Shown piece after piece: positions 5,648 to 7,829 of a stretch of DNA of 7,829 nucleotides. The position numbers were made by a program, and so were the translations under genes. How positions within the stretch are numbered: position 1 is the stretch's first letter; each line of letters opens with the position of its first letter. This DNA comes from an uncultured Prevotella sp. (GTDB lineage: Bacteria; Bacteroidota; Bacteroidia; Bacteroidales; Bacteroidaceae). The DNA is taken from positions 1 to 7,829 of the forward strand of contig CAMBBY010000038.1 of the NCBI GenBank assembly GCA_945863825.1. The letters are read 5' to 3'. The notes beneath the pieces are model-generated. The model was given only the letters and a program-made list of their open reading frames with translations, was not told the origin of the DNA and did not search any database.

Positions 5648-7330
5648 CTATTCCTCCCCAAATAGTTCCACTATATTCTTCTCAATCTCTTTCTGCAAAT
5701 CCTCAGCCTCAGCATTCAATTTCGAGAACTCATGGTTTAGTGACAGCATTTCCTGACGGAACTCCACAGAAGTCATTCCGTCATCCTCTATCACTACTCC
5801 CACATAGCGACCAGCATTCAGACTCCAGTCATTGTCCTCGATGCCGTCCTCACCTGTTATCTTTGCCACTTTGCACAAGCCGATGACATCACGATATTTT
5901 CCTTCAGGCCATCTTTCGAGCAACCAGTCCACCTCTTCTTGCTTGCCCTCACTTTTGTACTCATCGACCAGTTGCCAAAAAGCATCGCTATCGCCCTCGT
6001 AGAGACGGGTGATGATACCGAGGTTCTTGATTTGCTCGTCGCTAAACTTGCGGTGGGCACGATCCACTTGTGTAAAGATGTTACGAGCATCAATGAAGAG
6101 GATTTCATCTTTGTTGGTGCGCTGCTTATTGAAGAACCAAAGAGTAGCAGGGAGCGTAACGGTAGAGAACATATTGCTTGGCAGAGTGACCATCTGAGAG
6201 ATGATGCCATCCTGTATCATCTTCTTGCGGATTTCCAACTCACTACCTCCTGCATCACTTGCAGAGTTAGCCATGACAAGGGCAGCCTTACCAGAGTCGT
6301 TGAGAGCCGTGGCAAAGTAACCTATCCAGAGATAATTGGCATTAGGCACAGTCTCCGTCTTGTCGCTATTTTTCTTGGCAGACTTCGTTTTGTTACGAGG
6401 CACACCATAAGTGGTGAATCGAGCATCATCACAAACTTTACTAACGAGCACTTCATCCACATTGAATGGCGGATTCGCCATCACATAGTCAAACTTGCCA
6501 AAAGCATTGTAAGGGTCGCTATAATACGAATTTGCCTCTGTTATCTCTCCACGCACATTATTGAGCAGTAAGTTCATCTTACCTAACTTGCCTGTGTCTG
6601 GGTCTTTCTCCACGCCATAACAACGAAAGCGCATCAGGTCTTGATTGGTAGCATTATGACGGTGCATGTATCGAGCGGCTTGCACAAACATACCGCCCGA
6701 TCCACAAGCTGGATCGAGAAATTTCTTATCACCCACAACAGGATGGATAACTTCCACCATATATTGAACTACCGTAGGAGGAGTATAAAAGGCTCCACCA
6801 CCCTGACCTTCCGCCAAGGCGAAGTTGCCAAGAAAATATTCGTAAATCTGACCGAAGAGATCTATGTTGATATTCTCTGGAATATCCTTGAAGACACGCA
6901 CGATGCGGCTCAACAACTCAGGATCTTCCTCTGGTACCAACTGTCCATACACCTCTTTTGGCAGAACATTCTCCAATTTTGGATTTCCCTTTTCGATAGC
7001 TTCCATCGCCTCTTTCACCAAGACCGCCTTGTGGGCATCATCAGGTGCATCGTTGATAGTATCGAAGTAAGCACATTCAGGAAGATAGAATCCGCACTTC
7101 TGCACAGCAATGTCCTTATAGCTGCGCTCCATGCGAGTACCTTTGAGAGTTTCATATTCCTTGTCTATTTCCGCTTTATGCTGCTTGAAGAGCACATCAG
7201 CATAACGGAGAAAGATAAGCCCAAGGATAGGTTGCCCATATTTGTTTGGTGCCAAATGGGCACCCGCACGCAGCATATCTGCCGAGTGCCAGAGATTATC
7301 TTTTAGATTTTTCAGTTCAATGTCTGTCAT
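5648..7330 (-). CDS. hsdM: type I restriction-modification methyltransferase subunit M
   Basis: HsdM is the N6-adenine methyltransferase subunit; two copies plus HsdS modify the recognition site using S-adenosylmethionine, protecting host DNA. From the ATG at 7330 it has 560 residues, usual for the family. An N-terminal helical domain (about 1-150, with LKDNLWHSADMLRAG near 8-22) is followed by the catalytic domain: FYTPPTVVQYMVE near 181-193, motif I DPACGSGGMF at 206-215, YGVEKD near 238-243 and the catalytic NPPF at 286-289. The C-terminus (about 515-560) is a coiled-coil-like helix for contact with HsdS. In-frame ATGs at 7351 and 7369 would add 7 or 13 residues; I prefer 7330 because conserved sequence begins there and the upstream part falls in an inverted repeat. 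It is the first gene of the hsd set, with a possible long structured leader (7331 to about 7757). No defects seen. Confidence 0.96.
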   Translation of the reverse strand: MTDIELKNLKDNLWHSADMLRAGAHLAPNKYGQPILGLIFLRYADVLFKQHKAEIDKEYETLKGTRMERSYKDIAVQKCGFYLPECAYFDTINDAPDDAHKAVLVKEAMEAIEKGNPKLENVLPKEVYGQLVPEEDPELLSRIVRVFKDIPENINIDLFGQIYEYFLGNFALAEGQGGGAFYTPPTVVQYMVEVIHPVVGDKKFLDPACGSGGMFVQAARYMHRHNATNQDLMRFRCYGVEKDPDTGKLGKMNLLLNNVRGEITEANSYYSDPYNAFGKFDYVMANPPFNVDEVLVSKVCDDARFTTYGVPRNKTKSAKKNSDKTETVPNANYLWIGYFATALNDSGKAALVMANSASDAGGSELEIRKKMIQDGIISQMVTLPSNMFSTVTLPATLWFFNKQRTNKDEILFIDARNIFTQVDRAHRKFSDEQIKNLGIITRLYEGDSDAFWQLVDEYKSEGKQEEVDWLLERWPEGKYRDVIGLCKVAKITGEDGIEDNDWSLNAGRYVGVVIEDDGMTSVEFRQEMLSLNHEFSKLNAEAEDLQKEIEKNIVELFGEE

Positions 7331-7336
7331 AAAGTT

Positions 7337-7382
7337 TGCTTTTAATTCCATATACGACAATAGAGACAAGGAATTAAAAGCA
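7337..7382. repeat. 13-bp perfect inverted repeat at the hsdM start
   Basis: TGCTTTTAATTCC (7337-7349) and GGAATTAAAAGCA (7370-7382) are exact complements around a 20-bp spacer. The nearer arm ends 6 bp before the hsdM ATG at 7330. In RNA it would form a hairpin immediately before the start codon; in DNA the arm centres are 33 bp apart, about three helical turns, fitting a dimeric regulator. An operator for self-control of hsdMS is plausible but unproved. Confidence 0.55.
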
Positions 7383-7435
7383 TTAATTCTTCGCCGCTAT
7401 AAGGAAACAATGAGCGTAAACTTTATCGGATGTTG

Positions 7436-7526
7436 CAGGTCACAGATATAAATACCTTATTGGGGAGAGAGCATAAGAAAGGCGTAAGCCTCACTTATCA
7501 GTCTCTAAGGTATTTGGCGTGACCTG
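7436..7526. repeat. 91-bp long imperfect hairpin
   Basis: CAGGTCAC (7436-7443) pairs with GTGACCTG (7519-7526), then AAATACCTTA (7450-7459) with TAAGGTATTT (7506-7515), GAGA (7465-7468) with TCTC (7502-7505), ATAAG (7473-7477) with CTTAT (7494-7498), and GGC with GCC (7481-7483, 7488-7490) closing a GTAA loop. In plus-strand RNA the tip would be a GNRA tetraloop. Roughly 60 of 91 bases are paired, far beyond chance. It may be a structured RNA, a leader element of hsdM or a palindromic mobile element. Confidence 0.6.
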
Positions 7527-7592
7527 TCCACATAGATAAGTTTAGCTCACGCCTTATGAGCGTGAGCATTCACTTTTATCTATTACGTGGAC
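7526..7592. repeat. second long hairpin, directly adjoining the first
   Basis: GTCCAC (7526-7531) pairs with GTGGAC (7587-7592), ATAGATAA (7532-7539) with TTATCTAT (7576-7583), and GCTCACGC (7545-7552) with GCGTGAGC (7560-7567) around a 7-nt loop. It shares base 7526 with the first hairpin. Its inner arm on the minus strand (CATAAGGCGTGAGC, complement of 7545-7558) resembles CATAAGAAAGGCGTAAGC in the first hairpin (7472-7489), suggesting common descent. Confidence 0.6.
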
Positions 7593-7722
7593 TCAATTAT
7601 CAATCGCCAAATTTCAAGAGACTCCAAATAATCGTAAACGCTTGTATTTAATATTTTATATGTCTAAAATTTTGTTCTTTCTGTTTCTTATTATTCTATT
7701 TTATTTGTTCAACTTATGTTAC
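7593..7722. other. AT-rich non-coding stretch
   Basis: This is very AT-rich sequence without a gene or a convincing promoter on either strand. It would be part of the hsdM leader if transcription starts near 7757. Confidence 0.5.
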
Positions 7723-7755
7723 AAGGGAGCAGCCGCCTGGGGCAACCTTTCCCTT
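7723..7755. repeat. small hairpin with GC-rich tip
   Basis: AAGGGA (7723-7728) pairs with TCCCTT (7750-7755), and GCC/GGC (7735-7737, 7741-7743) can pair inside. On the minus strand it would lie at the very 5' end of a transcript starting from the box at 7764-7771. Confidence 0.35.
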
Positions 7756-7763
7756 TTCGAGGG

Positions 7764-7771
7764 CAAAGTTA
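7764..7771 (-). promoter_or_regulatory. candidate -7 box for the hsd operon
   Basis: On the minus strand this reads TAACTTTG, followed by C, matching the Bacteroidota -7 consensus TAnnTTTG. The -33 element should lie near 7791-7796, but genomic sequence stops at 7784, so it cannot be tested. I found no other match on the minus strand between here and hsdM. If real, hsdM would have a leader of about 425 nt that contains all the hairpins listed. Confidence 0.4.
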
Positions 7772-7784
7772 CAAAAAATAAATG

Positions 7785-7829
7785 CTGTCTCTTATACACA
7801 TCTGACGCTGCCGACGATACTCCTTGTGT
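7785..7829. other. Illumina Nextera adapter read-through (not genomic)
   Basis: CTGTCTCTTATACACATCT (7785-7803) is the 19-bp Tn5 mosaic end, followed by GACGCTGCCGACGA (7804-7817), the rest of the reverse complement of the Nextera read-1 adapter. Then TACTCCTT (7818-7825) is the reverse complement of index AAGGAGTA (S507/N507 from memory), and GTGT begins the P5 segment. This order is exactly that of an Illumina library end, so it should be trimmed. Confidence 0.98.

Noticed and set aside
3957..5650. Invertible hsdS shufflon
   Set aside because: Only one hsdS, no tyrosine or serine recombinase gene and no second partial hsdS is present in the window, although a partner could lie outside.
5939..7306. 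Long plus-strand frames (210 and 221 codons) opposite hsdM
   Set aside because: They lie entirely antisense to a well-supported methyltransferase gene and have no recognisable motif; they are shadow frames.
7337..7382. Invertible promoter flanked by inverted repeats
   Set aside because: The 20-bp spacer is too short to carry a promoter; an operator or RNA hairpin fits better.
7785..7803. End of a Tn5-family transposon
   Set aside because: The following bases are the synthetic Nextera adapter and index, so it comes from library preparation.

Overview
The window looks like a piece of a Bacteroidales genome (Bacteroides, Prevotella or a close relative). The composition is AT-rich, genes lack clear Shine-Dalgarno sequences, promoters of the Bacteroidota type (TTTG, about 20 bp, then TAnnTTTG) are visible, and the protein sequences fit that phylum. 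Genus is inference. The last 45 bases (7785-7829) are not genomic: they are an untrimmed Illumina Nextera adapter with an i5 index, so the biological sequence ends at 7784.

The main content is a complete, apparently intact type I restriction-modification system on the minus strand. Read in its own direction it is hsdM (5648-7330), hsdS (4514-5644, starting 3 nt after the hsdM stop), a 557-bp gene-free gap, then hsdR (711-3956). HsdM and HsdS would form the sequence-specific adenine methyltransferase. HsdR adds the DEAH-box translocase and the PD-(D/E)XK nuclease that cuts unmodified DNA. All the key motifs I checked are present. HsdS has two target-recognition domains, so a bipartite recognition site is expected; its sequence cannot be read from the DNA.

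On the plus strand at the left, convergent with hsdR, is a small MNT-type nucleotidyltransferase (174-521) with a good Bacteroidota promoter (117-148). Such proteins are normally the antitoxin half of MNT-HEPN pairs, but only a 26-codon overlapping frame follows, so the HEPN partner seems to be missing or lost. With the type I system this resembles a small defence island.

The non-coding stretches are rich in inverted repeats. (1) 547-710 holds a perfect 13-bp-stem hairpin and a second, rearranged copy of its arms between the convergent genes. (2) 3957-4513, between hsdS and hsdR, holds a compact nest of dyads (3996-4077), a 231-bp element with 15-bp perfect inverted ends and nine copies of GTGCGGT/ACCGCAC (4165-4395), and a 5-unit array of 22-23-bp dyad repeats that runs into the hsdS stop codon (4420-4532). 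(3) 7331-7784, upstream of hsdM, holds a 13-bp inverted repeat a few bases before the start codon, two adjoining long hairpins (7436-7592), a small GC-rich hairpin and a -7 promoter box cut off by the adapter. No integrase, transposase, tRNA, rRNA or CRISPR was seen. I do not see a wholly new gene system; the unexplained material is the structured non-coding DNA around the hsd genes.
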